NCBI RefSeq assembly: GCF_001428505.1
Contig: NZ_LMHU01000001.1
Location: 640,122-704,121 of the forward strand
From: Terrabacter sp. Root181
Lineage (GTDB): Bacteria; Actinomycetota; Actinomycetes; Actinomycetales; Dermatophilaceae
Reading direction: 5' to 3'
DNA length: 64,000 nucleotides
Shown: one piece after another, positions 43,801-52,674 of the stretch
Layout of the letters: each line of letters starts with the position of its first letter
Numbering within the stretch: the stretch's first letter is position 1
Notes under the pieces: generated by a model
What the model saw: the letters and a program-made list of their open reading frames with translations, nothing else
What the model was told of the DNA's origin: nothing
The model's database searches: none
Program-made: the position numbers and the translations under genes

Positions 43801-44054
43801 CGCGGCAGCGCCTCGCCGACCTCGCCGGCGCGCGGGACGAGGGCGACGCTCAGACGCAGGGCCGGATCGCCCACGGGCTCAAGGGAACCGCGTCCAACCT
43901 CGGCGCCACGGTCCTGGCCGACCTCTGCCACGAGGTGGAGCGCCTCGGCGCCGCCGGTGAGCTGGCCGACGAAGCCCTCGTCGCCCGGGTCGAGGACGAG
44001 ATCGACCGGGCGACGAGGGCGCTCGAGGAGTACGCAGCCGCGCTGCGCGGCTGA
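40845..44054 (+). CDS. Hybrid sensor histidine kinase (PAS-PAS-GAF-HisKA-HATPase-REC-REC-HPt)
   Basis: A 1069-aa cytoplasmic kinase without membrane segments. In order: two PAS domains (about 15-130 and 140-250), a GAF-like domain (about 265-395), HisKA with MSHEIRTPLNGVIGLS, HATPase (GTGLGLAISRQIV), a degenerate receiver, a good receiver (VVEDNEVNQLV, MDCQMPQMDG, Lys in FLTKPVD) and a C-terminal HPt domain with the His in RIAHGLKGTASNLG. It is a full phosphorelay in one chain. The first receiver keeps an Asp (VVVLDDPG) but has lost the Lys. No partner output regulator is adjacent. Confidence 0.92.
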   Translation: MSGIEGGLEAAGDDLYRWMVGASPDGLWVFDESGRTLFANARMAEMLGRDPDDMVGFSVFDAVDDIGKEQFRHHLDELAAQGVPGDNIECSLLDARGDRFWALVSHTPLVDGSGTRRGWLHRVSEHSAQRKLLDQLAEAQSIAKIGSWEWDVAADRVSWSDELYRIYGLDRTDLTPTYEGFLSRIHADDRALVSRVVGAALVSEDAFEFDARVVRTSGEIAWIRGRGLVTRDPEGRAIRMGGTTQDITEKKDAEQALGLVTAMATAANESATLDEALPVVLTEVARHTTWRPVLGAVVDAEGVLGTPVRAPEGTESSTLPVAVGLDFAARAVSSRSVVAEPSPEGSTIVAVPIINEGRVAGVVVLDMRSAAPPVESDAVTIQQITALFARVADREWTAEHLAAARDAAMAASRAKSEFLATMSHEIRTPLNGVIGLSELLGRTELTPHQRRLSDGIDQAGHVLLELVNDILDLSKIEAGRLELESVDFDPAAVLERGVALLAERARAKALDLSVTRGPDVPFMVSGDPVRFGQVVANLTTNAVKFTDSGSVVIHLTLDHVTDTGPVLRVEVTDTGAGVAPEVRSRLFESFSQGDSSTTREYGGTGLGLAISRQIVTALGGEIGVESEPGEGSTFWFTAAFEPASARSVGRSESQAAAVSGLRALVVGANLAHRVRVEEQLAAWSMSVTSAASGVEGLVQLDRADRGGTPLDVVVLDDPGSGAGGLQIARMIRSDERFAGVRVVLVCAHVPPPDVATLEEAGVDATLTAPVMPSALFDAMADVAGRHLVPEPVPARSVDAADAADGRLGTVLVVEDNEVNQLVAQGVLESLGYAVVLAGNGIEGVAAHRARSDDVVAVLMDCQMPQMDGYAATRAIRAQEEPGRRLPVIAMTASAIAGERERCLQAGMDDFLTKPVDVALLASTLQRWTGSGPVPRSRPATTPATSPATELDDLDVLDTGRLDELRDLEPGDPSLLLRFIDRFGTGARQRLADLAGARDEGDAQTQGRIAHGLKGTASNLGATVLADLCHEVERLGAAGELADEALVARVEDEIDRATRALEEYAAALRG

Positions 44055-44774
44055 TCAGGTCGTCGTGGCGCTGCCCGACGTGCCCGAGCCCGAGTCGTCC
44101 TGGCCCGGGTCGGAGAACGGGTCCTGACCCTGGTCGTCCCCGAACGGGTCGACGCCCAGACCCAGCTGCTGGAGCAGGTCCTGCGGGTCGAGCTGGCCGA
44201 GCTGGTTCGGGTCGATCCCGCTCTGGCCGCCGCCCGGGACGCCGTTCTGCAGGTTGGGCAGCTGCTGCGGGCTCGTGCCCTGCTGGTTCGGCAGCACCTG
44301 CTGGTTGGGGTTCGTGAGCCCCTGCTGGCCGCCGGGGAACTGGAAGCTCCGGCCGCCGCCCGGACCGCGGAAGCCCGTGTCGCCGCCCGTCGCCCCGGCC
44401 GGCATCGCGGCCGCGGCACCGATGGCGCCGGCGGACGTCAGAGCGAGCGCGAGCCCGGCGGTGACGGCGGTCTTCTTCGCGTTCCAGCGCGGCCCGTCAC
44501 CGGCGGTGGCGGCGCCGGCCGGCTTCTCGCGCACCGGGAGGCCGGTGGGGGAGAGCGGCACGTCGGGACCGGCGATGGGGGCCGCGGCACCCGGCGACAC
44601 GGCATACGCGTACGGCGTGGCCGGTGGCGTCACGGGCATCTCGGTCGTCGTGGCAGACGGGAGCTGCTGGGTGTCGTCGGTGGCGGGGCGGGCGACCGGC
44701 GCGTTCGGGTCGAACTGCGGCAGCCCGGACGTCGGCTGTTCGGCCGGGACCTGTGGCGTGGACTCGTTGCTCAT
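44055..44774 (-). CDS. Gln/Pro/Gly-rich single-TM protein, function unknown
   Basis: A 239-aa protein. Residues 1-100 are Pro/Ala/Thr-rich, one membrane segment (TAVTAGLALALTSAGAIGAA) follows near 105-125, and the outside part is rich in Gln, Asn, Pro and Gly (QQGLTNPNQQVLPNQQG, LDPQDLLQQLGLGVDPFG). No known domain is visible. It is divergent from the response regulator gene at 44915 and could be its target. ATG 44774 is the natural start though the ribosome site is weak. It converges with the sensor kinase without any gap. Confidence 0.65.
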   Translation of the reverse strand: MSNESTPQVPAEQPTSGLPQFDPNAPVARPATDDTQQLPSATTTEMPVTPPATPYAYAVSPGAAAPIAGPDVPLSPTGLPVREKPAGAATAGDGPRWNAKKTAVTAGLALALTSAGAIGAAAAMPAGATGGDTGFRGPGGGRSFQFPGGQQGLTNPNQQVLPNQQGTSPQQLPNLQNGVPGGGQSGIDPNQLGQLDPQDLLQQLGLGVDPFGDDQGQDPFSDPGQDDSGSGTSGSATTT

Positions 44775-44914
44775 AGGGGCAACGCTCGGGCGGCTGCCTG
44801 TGCAGGTGCTGTGCCCGAGCCGTCGAGCCGCTGGGACTTCGGGACAGTCACTCCACAGGAATCGCACAGGGATGTACTGGTCATCGCACAGGCCGAGGGG
44901 TTTCACTGGATGAC

Positions 44915-45652
44915 ATGACCGAGAAGACCAAGCCCGCAGCAGCGCGACTCCAGCGACTCGACGGCTCCCCGGTGCGGGTGCTCGTCGTCGACGACGAGGC
45001 CAACCTCACCGAGCTGCTCGGCATGGCCCTGCGCTACGAGGGCTGGGAGGTGCGCGCCGCCGGCACCGGCATGGATGCCGTGCGCGCGGCCCGCGAGTTC
45101 GACCCCGACGCGGTCGTGCTCGACATGATGCTGCCCGACTTCGACGGCCTCGAGGTGCTGCGACGCATGCGCTCCGACAACAGCAACGTGCCGGTCCTCT
45201 TCCTCACGGCCAAGGACGCCGTCGAGGACCGCGTCTCGGGCCTGACCGCCGGCGGCGACGACTACGTCACCAAGCCCTTCTCCCTCGAGGAGGTCGTCGC
45301 CCGCGTCCGTGCCCTCATGCGCCGCACGACGATCGCCGTCTCGGCCTCCGACTCCGTGCTCGTCGTCGGTGACCTCACCCTCGACGAGGACAGCCACGAG
45401 GTGATGCGCGGCAGCGAGGAGATCCACCTGACCGCGACCGAGTTCGAGCTGCTGCGCTACCTCATGCGCAACCCCAAGCGGGTGCTGTCCAAGGCGCAGA
45501 TCCTCGACCGCGTGTGGAACTACGACTTCGGCGGCCAGGCCAACGTCGTCGAGCTCTACATCTCCTACCTGCGCAAGAAGATCGACGCGGGGCGTGAGCC
45601 GATGATCCACACGATGCGAGGAGCTGGGTATGTCCTCAAGCCGGCCGCCTGA
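44915..45652 (+). CDS. OmpR/PhoB-family response regulator
   Basis: A 245-aa regulator. The receiver has DDEAN, the phospho-Asp in VVLDMMLPDFDG and Lys in YVTKPFS. The C-terminal winged helix carries LTATEFELLRYLMRNPKRVLS and VVELYISYLRKKID. Its last 23 bp overlap the sensor kinase, so they are co-translated. The unusual N-terminal 18 residues (TEKTKPAAARLQRLDGSP) precede the receiver. Confidence 0.93.
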   Translation: MTEKTKPAAARLQRLDGSPVRVLVVDDEANLTELLGMALRYEGWEVRAAGTGMDAVRAAREFDPDAVVLDMMLPDFDGLEVLRRMRSDNSNVPVLFLTAKDAVEDRVSGLTAGGDDYVTKPFSLEEVVARVRALMRRTTIAVSASDSVLVVGDLTLDEDSHEVMRGSEEIHLTATEFELLRYLMRNPKRVLSKAQILDRVWNYDFGGQANVVELYISYLRKKIDAGREPMIHTMRGAGYVLKPAA

Positions 45653-47360
45653 GACGGGCACCGAGCTGCCGGACCGCGCGGACCTGCCCGACGACGACGG
45701 CGCGAGCCCGCTCGACCTCTTCCACGAGGGCGTCGGTTTCCGCGACGACCTCGACGACGACACCGACGACCGGATGACGTATGCCGTGCCGGCACCTGCT
45801 GCGGCCACGGCGCGCCCCGAGGACGGCGAGGACAGCGAGGACGGCGATGCCGAGGCCCGGGTGCCGCTGAGCTGGCGACTTGCCGACGCGCGCGACCAGG
45901 TCCGGCCGTGGTCGGCCTGGACGCTGCGCGCCAAGCTCGTCGCCTCGATGCTCGCCCTCTTCACCCTGCTCAGCCTCGCCACGGGCGCCTTCACCGTCGT
46001 CGCGCTCGAGCGGCAGCTGACCGGACAGGTCGACGACCAGCTGCGCTCCTCGATGGCTCGGCAGATCAGCGACCCTCGGGGGGTCGATTTCGGAACGACG
46101 ACCGACGATCACCGGACTCGCGGACCGGGCGACGAGGGCCTCGTGGCCTTCCTGCCCACCAGGCAGACGACCACCTCTCCCGGGTCGATCGGGAAGGTGA
46201 GCACGGGCGGTCAGCAGCCCGTCGCAATGACGACCGCGCAGCTGGGGGAGCTCCAGAGCGCTGGACTGCGTGGTGTGCCCACGAACATCAACATCACGGG
46301 TCTCGGCACTTATCGCGTCCAGTCGACGCCGGTGGTGGACGGCGGCGCGCCCGTCGGCGTCTTCGTCGTCGGTCTTCCGATGGGCCCCACGGAGCGGACG
46401 ATCAGCCAGATGGTGGTCCTGGCGATCAGCACGGTCGTTTCCGGCATCATCCTCGTGGCCCTGATCGGGACGTGGCTCGTGCGACGCAACCTCGAGCCGC
46501 TGCGCCGGCTCGCGGCGACGGCCACGAAGGTCTCGCAGACGCCGCTCGACTCGGGCAAGGTCGCGCTCGGGGCCCGGGTCGACCCCATCGACACCGACAC
46601 CCGCACCGAGGTCGGCCAGGTCGGCGCTGCCTTCAACGAGATGCTCGACCACGTCGACGAGGCCCTCAACGCCCGGCACCAGAGCGAGCAGCGGGTGCGA
46701 CAGTTCGTCGCCGACGCCTCGCACGAGCTGCGCACGCCGCTCGCGTCGATCAAGGGCTACGCCGAGCTGTCGCGTCGCGAGCCCGACCCCGTGCCGCCGA
46801 CGGTCACCCACGCGATGGGTCGCATCGAGTCGGAGGCCGACCGGATGAGCTCGCTCGTCGAGGACCTCCTCCTGCTCGCGCGTCTCGACGCCGGCCGTCC
46901 CCTCGATGAGGCCCCGGTCGACATGTCGATGCTCGTCATCAACGCCGTGAGCGACGCGCACGCGGCCTCGCCCGGTCACCGGTGGGACCTCGACCTGCCG
47001 CCCGAGCCGGTCGAGGTGACCGGGGACGGCGCCCGACTCCACCAGGTCGTGGCCAACCTCCTCGCCAACGCGCGCACGCACACTCCCGACGGAACCCGCG
47101 TCACGACGTCGGTTCGCCCGGAGGGCGAGTGGGTGCGGGTCGCCGTCCACGACGACGGGCCCGGTGTGCCGGTCTCCTTGCAGCCCAACGTCTTCGAGCG
47201 GTTCGCCAGGGGCGACGACGCCCGCGTGCGGGCCGGCGGCAGCACCGGCCTGGGACTGTCGATCGTCGCGGCCGTCAGCAAGGCCCACGGGGGTCGGGTG
47301 GAGCTCGACAGCCGCCCCGGCGACACGACCTTCAGCCTGCTCCTGCCCGCCGCCCCGTGA
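45630..47360 (+). CDS. Sensor histidine kinase
   Basis: A 576-aa membrane kinase. An acidic N-terminal region (about 1-85) is followed by two membrane segments (about 100-125 and 253-280) flanking an extracytoplasmic sensor of about 125 residues, then HAMP. HisKA has the His in FVADASHELRTPLASIKGYAEL. The HATPase has HDDGPGVP and GSTGLGLSIVAAV. It is paired with the overlapping response regulator. The sensor is short and shows no known ligand motif. Confidence 0.92.
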   Translation: MSSSRPPETGTELPDRADLPDDDGASPLDLFHEGVGFRDDLDDDTDDRMTYAVPAPAAATARPEDGEDSEDGDAEARVPLSWRLADARDQVRPWSAWTLRAKLVASMLALFTLLSLATGAFTVVALERQLTGQVDDQLRSSMARQISDPRGVDFGTTTDDHRTRGPGDEGLVAFLPTRQTTTSPGSIGKVSTGGQQPVAMTTAQLGELQSAGLRGVPTNINITGLGTYRVQSTPVVDGGAPVGVFVVGLPMGPTERTISQMVVLAISTVVSGIILVALIGTWLVRRNLEPLRRLAATATKVSQTPLDSGKVALGARVDPIDTDTRTEVGQVGAAFNEMLDHVDEALNARHQSEQRVRQFVADASHELRTPLASIKGYAELSRREPDPVPPTVTHAMGRIESEADRMSSLVEDLLLLARLDAGRPLDEAPVDMSMLVINAVSDAHAASPGHRWDLDLPPEPVEVTGDGARLHQVVANLLANARTHTPDGTRVTTSVRPEGEWVRVAVHDDGPGVPVSLQPNVFERFARGDDARVRAGGSTGLGLSIVAAVSKAHGGRVELDSRPGDTTFSLLLPAAP

Positions 47361-47398
47361 CCGACCCGCCGCACACGCGGTCGTGTGCGGCGGGTCGG
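47361..47398. terminator. 16-bp stem hairpin after the two-component pair
   Basis: CCGACCCGCCGCACAC (47361-47376) pairs perfectly with GTGTGCGGCGGGTCGG (47383-47398), loop GCGGTC. It begins immediately after the kinase stop and separates it from the glycosyltransferase. Confidence 0.75.
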
Positions 47399-47474
47399 GA
47401 AACGCGCGGGACCTCATGCCGGCACCAAAGTCGGGTCATAGGAACGGCACAGCGACCGGCCCGAACGTTGAGCC

Positions 47475-49523
47475 ATGGACACCATGACCCTCACCAGCAC
47501 GGGCCCCGCGGGCAGCGCCGCACCGGCGCCCGTCGGGCCGGCGGACGCCCGCCCCGACACCACGCAGTCGCCCGCAGCCCGTGCGGGTCGTCCCGGCCGT
47601 CTCCAGCGCCTGTGGCGCGGCGCCGACGCCGACCCGTCGTGGGCCCGCCCCGCGCTCCTGGCCCTCCTGCTCGTCACGCTCGTGCTCTACACGTGGAACC
47701 TCACGGCGAGCGGCTACGCGAACTCCTTCTACTCGGCGGCGGTCCAGGCGGGCAGCGACAGCTGGAAGGCCTTCTTCTACGGCAGCTCCGACGCCGCGAG
47801 CTCGATCACCGTCGACAAGCCGCCGGCCTCCCTCTGGGTGATGGCCCTCTCGGTGCGCCTCCTCGGGCTCAGCTCCTTCGCGATCCTCCTGCCGCAGGCG
47901 CTCATGGGCGTCGCGACGGTCGGTGTGGTCTACACGACCGTGAAGCGCCAATTCGGCGCCGCGGCCGGCCTCATCGCCGGAGTCGTCCTCGCCCTGACGC
48001 CCGTCGCCGCCCTGATGTTCACCTTCAACAACCCCGACGCGCTCCTGACGCTCCTCATGGCGCTCGGTGCGTGGGCCACGATCAAGGCGATCGAGCAGGC
48101 CTCGCCCAAGTGGATGATGATCGTCGGTGTCTTCATCGGTCTCGGCTTCCTCACCAAGACCCTCCAGGTCCTCCTCGTCGTGCCCTTCTTCGGGCTCGCC
48201 TACCTCATCGCGGCCCCGACCACCCTGCGCAAGCGGATCGTCCACTCGCTCCTGGCCGTCGGCACGATGGTGCTCTCGGCCGGCTGGTGGGTCGCGATCG
48301 TCGAGCTCGTGCCGGCCTCGGCCCGTCCCTACATCGGTGGCAGCCAGACGAACTCGTTCCTCGAGCTGACCTTCGGCTACAACGGCCTCGGTCGCCTGAG
48401 CGGTGACGAGACCGGCTCGGTCGGTGGCGGCGGCGCGGTGGCCGGTGGCGGCATGTGGGGCTCGACCGGCCTCTTCCGGATGTTCTCCTCGAGCGTCGGC
48501 GACCAGGTCTCCTGGCTCATCCCGAGCGCTCTCATCCTCCTCGCGGCCGGCCTCTGGCTGCGCGGCCGTCGCCCGCGCACCGACCTGCGCCGCGCGGCCT
48601 ACCTCGTCTGGGGTGGCTGGCTCGTCGTGACGATCCTCGTCTTCTCGTTCATGGCCGGCATCTTCCACGAGTACTACACCGTGGCCCTCGCCCCCGCCAT
48701 CGGTGCCGTGGTCGGCATGGGTGCGGTCGAGGCCTGGCAGCGCCGCTCGATCGCGGTCGGCACGATCGCCCTCGCGGCCGCGACGGCAGCCGCCGCGACG
48801 TGGAGCTTCATCCTCCTGTCCCGGACGACGGCCTACGGCGACTGGCTGCGCATCTCGGTGCTCGCGGTCGGCATGGCCGCGGCCCTGCTCATCCTCGCGA
48901 CCCGCTGGATGCACGCCCGCGCCGTCCCGTTCGTCCTTGCCGCTGCGCTGGTCGCGAGCCTTGCCGGCCCGGGGGCGTATGCCGTGTCGACCACAGCCCA
49001 GGGCCACAGCGGCTCCATCGTGACGGCCGGTCCTGCCGGCTCCAGCGGTGGTCCCGGTGGCGCGGGCGGCATGGGTGGCACGCCGCCGCAGATGCCCGGC
49101 CAGACCGGCACGACGCAGGGCGGCCCGCAGACCGGTGGTGGCGGCGGCATGGGCGGTCTGCTCGACGCCTCCACGCCCAGCACGGCCGTCGTGGCGGCAC
49201 TGTCGGCCGACGCCGACAGCTACACGTGGGTCGCCGCAGCGGTCGGCTCGCAGACGGCAGCCGGCCTCCAGCTCGGCACGCAGCTGCCCGTCATGGCGAT
49301 CGGCGGGTTCAACGGCTCCGACCCGAGCCCGACGCTCGCGCAGTTCCAGCAGTACGTCGCGAACGGCCAGATCCACTACTTCGCCGGTGGCGGAAGGGGA
49401 TTCGGCAACCAGAACGGTGGCAGCAGCGCCTCGTCCGAGATCAGCTCGTGGGTGCAGGAGAACTTCACCGCGGTGACGATCGACGGCTCGACGTTCTACG
49501 ACCTGACCCAGCCCCTCCGGTGA
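47475..49523 (+). CDS. Membrane glycosyltransferase, GT39/ArnT-like
   Basis: A 682-aa polytopic protein with about 12 membrane segments and a C-terminal extracytoplasmic domain (about 505-682). The first outside loop has TVDKPPASLWVMALSVRLLG, the lipid-linked sugar transferase motif (DKPP) of ArnT-type enzymes. It would move a sugar from a polyprenyl-phosphate to a surface acceptor. The C-terminal part contains Gly/Gln/Pro-rich low-complexity stretches. ATG 47475 begins xDTMTLTSTGP. The GtrA gene overlaps its end, a common pairing. Confidence 0.88.
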   Translation: MDTMTLTSTGPAGSAAPAPVGPADARPDTTQSPAARAGRPGRLQRLWRGADADPSWARPALLALLLVTLVLYTWNLTASGYANSFYSAAVQAGSDSWKAFFYGSSDAASSITVDKPPASLWVMALSVRLLGLSSFAILLPQALMGVATVGVVYTTVKRQFGAAAGLIAGVVLALTPVAALMFTFNNPDALLTLLMALGAWATIKAIEQASPKWMMIVGVFIGLGFLTKTLQVLLVVPFFGLAYLIAAPTTLRKRIVHSLLAVGTMVLSAGWWVAIVELVPASARPYIGGSQTNSFLELTFGYNGLGRLSGDETGSVGGGGAVAGGGMWGSTGLFRMFSSSVGDQVSWLIPSALILLAAGLWLRGRRPRTDLRRAAYLVWGGWLVVTILVFSFMAGIFHEYYTVALAPAIGAVVGMGAVEAWQRRSIAVGTIALAAATAAAATWSFILLSRTTAYGDWLRISVLAVGMAAALLILATRWMHARAVPFVLAAALVASLAGPGAYAVSTTAQGHSGSIVTAGPAGSSGGPGGAGGMGGTPPQMPGQTGTTQGGPQTGGGGGMGGLLDASTPSTAVVAALSADADSYTWVAAAVGSQTAAGLQLGTQLPVMAIGGFNGSDPSPTLAQFQQYVANGQIHYFAGGGRGFGNQNGGSSASSEISSWVQENFTAVTIDGSTFYDLTQPLR

Positions 49524-50053
49524 CGACCATGTCGGCCTCCACGTCGGTGCCACGAGTGCGCCTCTCGCAGCAGCTCATCCGCTTCGCCGGCGTCGGAGTC
49601 GTCTCCACCGCCCTGCACCTCGGCCTCTTCGCGGCCCTGGTGCGGGGCGGTGCCCCGTCCCAGCTGGCCAACGGGGTGGCGCTCGTCATCGCGACGGTCC
49701 TCAACACCGGGCTCAACCGGGCGTGGACCTTCGGGGTGTCAGGTCGGCGCAACCTCGTGGCTCACCACGGCCAGGCGCTCGTCATCTTCGGGATCACGTA
49801 TGCCGCCACGACCGTCGCCCTCGCCGTGCTCGGGGCGGTGGCGCCGGACGCGGGGACGCTCGTCCAGACCGTCGTCGTCGCGGTGGCCAACGTGCTCTCG
49901 ACGGCGGCGCGGTTCGTGGCCATGCGTCGCTGGATCTTCCGCACGCCGGCGTCTCCCGACGACACCACGGCGACACCGGTCGGGCCGACGGACCGCCACG
50001 ACCCGGCATACTCCGAGGGTGGCGTGCTCGAGGGCCAGCAGGGCGAGCGCTGA
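49520..50053 (+). CDS. GtrA-family membrane protein
   Basis: A 177-aa protein with four membrane helices. IRFAGVGVVSTALHLGLFAAL and NTGLNRAWTFG are GtrA family marks; members help flip polyprenyl-phosphate-linked sugars. GTG 49520 overlaps the glycosyltransferase stop (GTGA); ATG 49529 is the alternative. The pair probably supplies and uses a lipid-linked sugar for the cell surface. A 35-residue hydrophilic tail follows the last helix. Confidence 0.85.
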   Translation: MTTMSASTSVPRVRLSQQLIRFAGVGVVSTALHLGLFAALVRGGAPSQLANGVALVIATVLNTGLNRAWTFGVSGRRNLVAHHGQALVIFGITYAATTVALAVLGAVAPDAGTLVQTVVVAVANVLSTAARFVAMRRWIFRTPASPDDTTATPVGPTDRHDPAYSEGGVLEGQQGER

Positions 50054-50081
50054 CGGCGGTCCGTCGGGACGCCTTGGCCCC

Positions 50082-51179
50082 CTAGTCGCGGTCCTCGGCG
50101 GCGGCGCACGTCTCCCACCACGGGTCCTGGTGCGCGGCCACGACCTCGTCGACGTCGTTGTCGCTCAGCTGGATCCGGGTGCCGACGCGCGGTGCGACCA
50201 GCCGCACGCCGCGCTCGGCGGCAGCCCGTCGCGCCCAGCGGATCGGCTCGCTCCACCAGTGCGTCGCGAGGTTGAAGGTGGCCCAGTGGATGGGCAGCAG
50301 CACCGAGCCGGTCTCGCCCTTGTTGACGTCGAGGTGCGCCTCGATCGCCTCCTCGGGGTTGAGGTGGATGTCGGGCCAGTGCACGCTGTAGGCGCCGATC
50401 GGGATGATCGTGAGGTCGAAGGGCCCGAGGTCGGCGCCGATGTCGGCGTAGCGGTGCGTCGGTCCCGAGTCACCTCCGAAGAAGACCGCGTGGCGCGGTC
50501 CGCGCAGCGACCACGCAGCCCACAGCGTCTGGTTGCGCACGAAGCCGCGACCCGAGAAGTGACGGGCCTCCGAGCACGTGATGCGGATGCCCGCGATCTC
50601 GGTCTCCTCGCGCCAGTCGAGGCTCGTGATGCGCCCCGCGGGCACGCCCCACGACCGCAGGTGCTCGTCGACCCCGAGGGGGACCACGTAGTGCGGGCGG
50701 TGGGTGCGCTCCAGCTGCACGATCGACGGCTCGTCGAGATGGTCGTAGTGGTCGTGGCTGATGACGACGGCGTCGAGGTGCGGGATCTCGGCGATGCGGC
50801 CCGGGACCGGGTGCAGGCGCTTGGGCCCGGCGACGACGGACGGCGAGGCCCGCTTGCCGAAGACGGGGTCGAGCAGGAAGCGCCGCCCGTCGAGCTCGAC
50901 GACGCTGGTCGCGTGGCCGTACCACGTGACCGCGAGGTCGGCGGGCTCGTGCGGGTGCCGCGGCCTGACGAGCGGCACGGTGCCGCGCGGCCGTCCCCGG
51001 CCGAACTCGCGGACCATCGTCGTGAGCATGCTGCCCGGGCCCTCGGCCTCGGACGTCGCGACGACGTGCGTCGGCTCGTGGGATCGGAACTCGCCGTCAC
51101 GGTAGTTGGGTGACGCGGCGGCGCGCTGTCGCTGCGTCGCGGTCGACGCACCCATCCGTCGGAGGATCGGGAGCTGCAC
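50082..51179 (-). CDS. Metallo-beta-lactamase-fold hydrolase (NAPE-PLD/UlaG-like)
   Basis: A 365-aa MBL-fold protein. VTWYGHATSVVELDG, the metal motif SHDHYDHLD and GGDSGPTHRY match the lipid- or lactone-hydrolase branch near NAPE-PLD. GTG 51179 has AGGAGA upstream; ATG at residue 9 is the alternative. A paralogue lies directly upstream on the same strand (51286-52605), sharing long blocks (WYGHATSV, HRPHYVVPLGV, LLPIHWATFNL). Substrate unknown. Confidence 0.85.
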   Translation of the reverse strand: MQLPILRRMGASTATQRQRAAASPNYRDGEFRSHEPTHVVATSEAEGPGSMLTTMVREFGRGRPRGTVPLVRPRHPHEPADLAVTWYGHATSVVELDGRRFLLDPVFGKRASPSVVAGPKRLHPVPGRIAEIPHLDAVVISHDHYDHLDEPSIVQLERTHRPHYVVPLGVDEHLRSWGVPAGRITSLDWREETEIAGIRITCSEARHFSGRGFVRNQTLWAAWSLRGPRHAVFFGGDSGPTHRYADIGADLGPFDLTIIPIGAYSVHWPDIHLNPEEAIEAHLDVNKGETGSVLLPIHWATFNLATHWWSEPIRWARRAAAERGVRLVAPRVGTRIQLSDNDVDEVVAAHQDPWWETCAAAEDRD

Positions 51180-51285
51180 GGGCTTTCTCCTGCCTGTCGT
51201 GCCTCACGGCTCGGACGGCCACGCGAGTGCGGGCTGCCGTCATTCTCGTCCAGCGCCGGGGAGAGCGCCCGAGTTCCCGCACCGC

Positions 51286-52605
51286 TCAGTCGTCGCGGTC
51301 CTCGGGTGCCGCGCACTCCTCCCACCACGGCTCCGCGTGCGCGGCCGCGACCGCGGTGGCATCACCGGTCGTGACGTCGACGCGCTCGCCGACGCGGGGG
51401 AAGGCGACGGGCACCCGCGCCTCGAGCGCGGCCCGCCGGATGCGGCGTACGGGCTCGGCCCACCAGTGCATCGAGAGGTTGAAGGTGGCCCAGTGGATCG
51501 GCACGAGGAGGGACTCGCGAGCGGCCGTCTGCACGGTGCGGGTCGTCTCGGTGGGCTCACCCTCCTCGTGGGTGCCGCCGGGGGTGTCGATGCGCTGGTC
51601 GCCCTCGATGAAGTCGTCGGCGACGCCCGCGTGGTCCTCGGTCAGGGCGTGCGCCTCGTCGCCGATGCGGTTGACGTCGCGGTGGGCGGCGAGCGCCTGC
51701 TCGGGGTCCATGTGGATGTCGGGCCAGAACGAGTCGTAGGCCCCGACCGGCATGAGGGTCAGGTCGAAGGGGCCGAGGTCGGCGCCGATGGACGCGAAGC
51801 GCTTGGACGTGCCCGAGTCGCCGGCGAAGTAGGCGCTGTGGCGAGCGCCGTGCAGGGCCCAGCCCGCCCACAGGGTCTGGCTGTCGACGAGCCCGCGACC
51901 GGAGTTGTGCCTCGCCTCGGTGCAGGTGAGGCGGATGCCGGCGACCTCGGTCTCGCCGCGCCAGTCGAGCGCGGTGATGCGCGCCTCGGGGACACCCCAG
52001 GCGAGCAGGTGCGCGTTGACGCCCAGCGGCACGACGTAGTGGGGGCGGTGGGTCTCCTCGAGCCGCACGATCGACGGCTGGTCGAGGTGGTCGTAGTGGT
52101 CGTGGCTGATGAGCACGGCGTCGATGCTGGGGAGGTCGGCGATCGACCCCGGCACGGGGTGCATCCGCTTGGGTCCGGAGTGCCGGATCGGCGAGACGCG
52201 CTCGCTGAAGACGGGGTCGATGAGGAATCGGGCGCCGTCGATCTCGAGCACGCTCGTCGCGTGGCCGTACCACGTGACGGCGAGGTCGCCCGGCTGCTGC
52301 GGCGGCCGGGCGGGGACGACGGGGACGGTGCCGGCCGGCTGGCCCCGGCCGCTGACCCGGATGGCGGCGATGAGGGCGCTCGTCTGTGCGCGGACGCGCG
52401 GGCGCAGCGACGGCTCCTCGCCCTCGAAGCGACGGCTCGTGAAGTTCGGGGAGTCCTGCACGAAGGGCAGGATCGCCGCGGGGGAGGCGCCCATCCGGTT
52501 CATGACCCGCACGAACTGGCGGGCCCGGGTGCGCGAGGAGACCTTCTCGATGGCGGACGAGACGGCGCGGACGGAGGGGCGGTCGGAGGTTCCGAGGCTG
52601 CGCAT
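51286..52605 (-). CDS. Metallo-beta-lactamase-fold hydrolase, paralogue with insertion
   Basis: A 439-aa MBL-fold protein with SHDHYDHLD and the same block order as its neighbour. It has a longer N-terminus and an acidic insertion of about 45 residues (beginning near DEAHALTEDHAGVADDFIEGD) between HRDVN and the ESLLVPIHWATFNL block. The insertion is absent from the paralogue. ATG 52605 has AAAGG upstream. It is divergent from the RHH gene, whose operator region (52675-52703) it shares. Confidence 0.85.
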   Translation of the reverse strand: MRSLGTSDRPSVRAVSSAIEKVSSRTRARQFVRVMNRMGASPAAILPFVQDSPNFTSRRFEGEEPSLRPRVRAQTSALIAAIRVSGRGQPAGTVPVVPARPPQQPGDLAVTWYGHATSVLEIDGARFLIDPVFSERVSPIRHSGPKRMHPVPGSIADLPSIDAVLISHDHYDHLDQPSIVRLEETHRPHYVVPLGVNAHLLAWGVPEARITALDWRGETEVAGIRLTCTEARHNSGRGLVDSQTLWAGWALHGARHSAYFAGDSGTSKRFASIGADLGPFDLTLMPVGAYDSFWPDIHMDPEQALAAHRDVNRIGDEAHALTEDHAGVADDFIEGDQRIDTPGGTHEEGEPTETTRTVQTAARESLLVPIHWATFNLSMHWWAEPVRRIRRAALEARVPVAFPRVGERVDVTTGDATAVAAAHAEPWWEECAAPEDRDD

Positions 52606-52674
52606 CGGGCACCTTTCACGAGGGGCGAGGGGCATGGGGAACGTACCCGGCTACGTCCCGGCGTCATCATGGTG

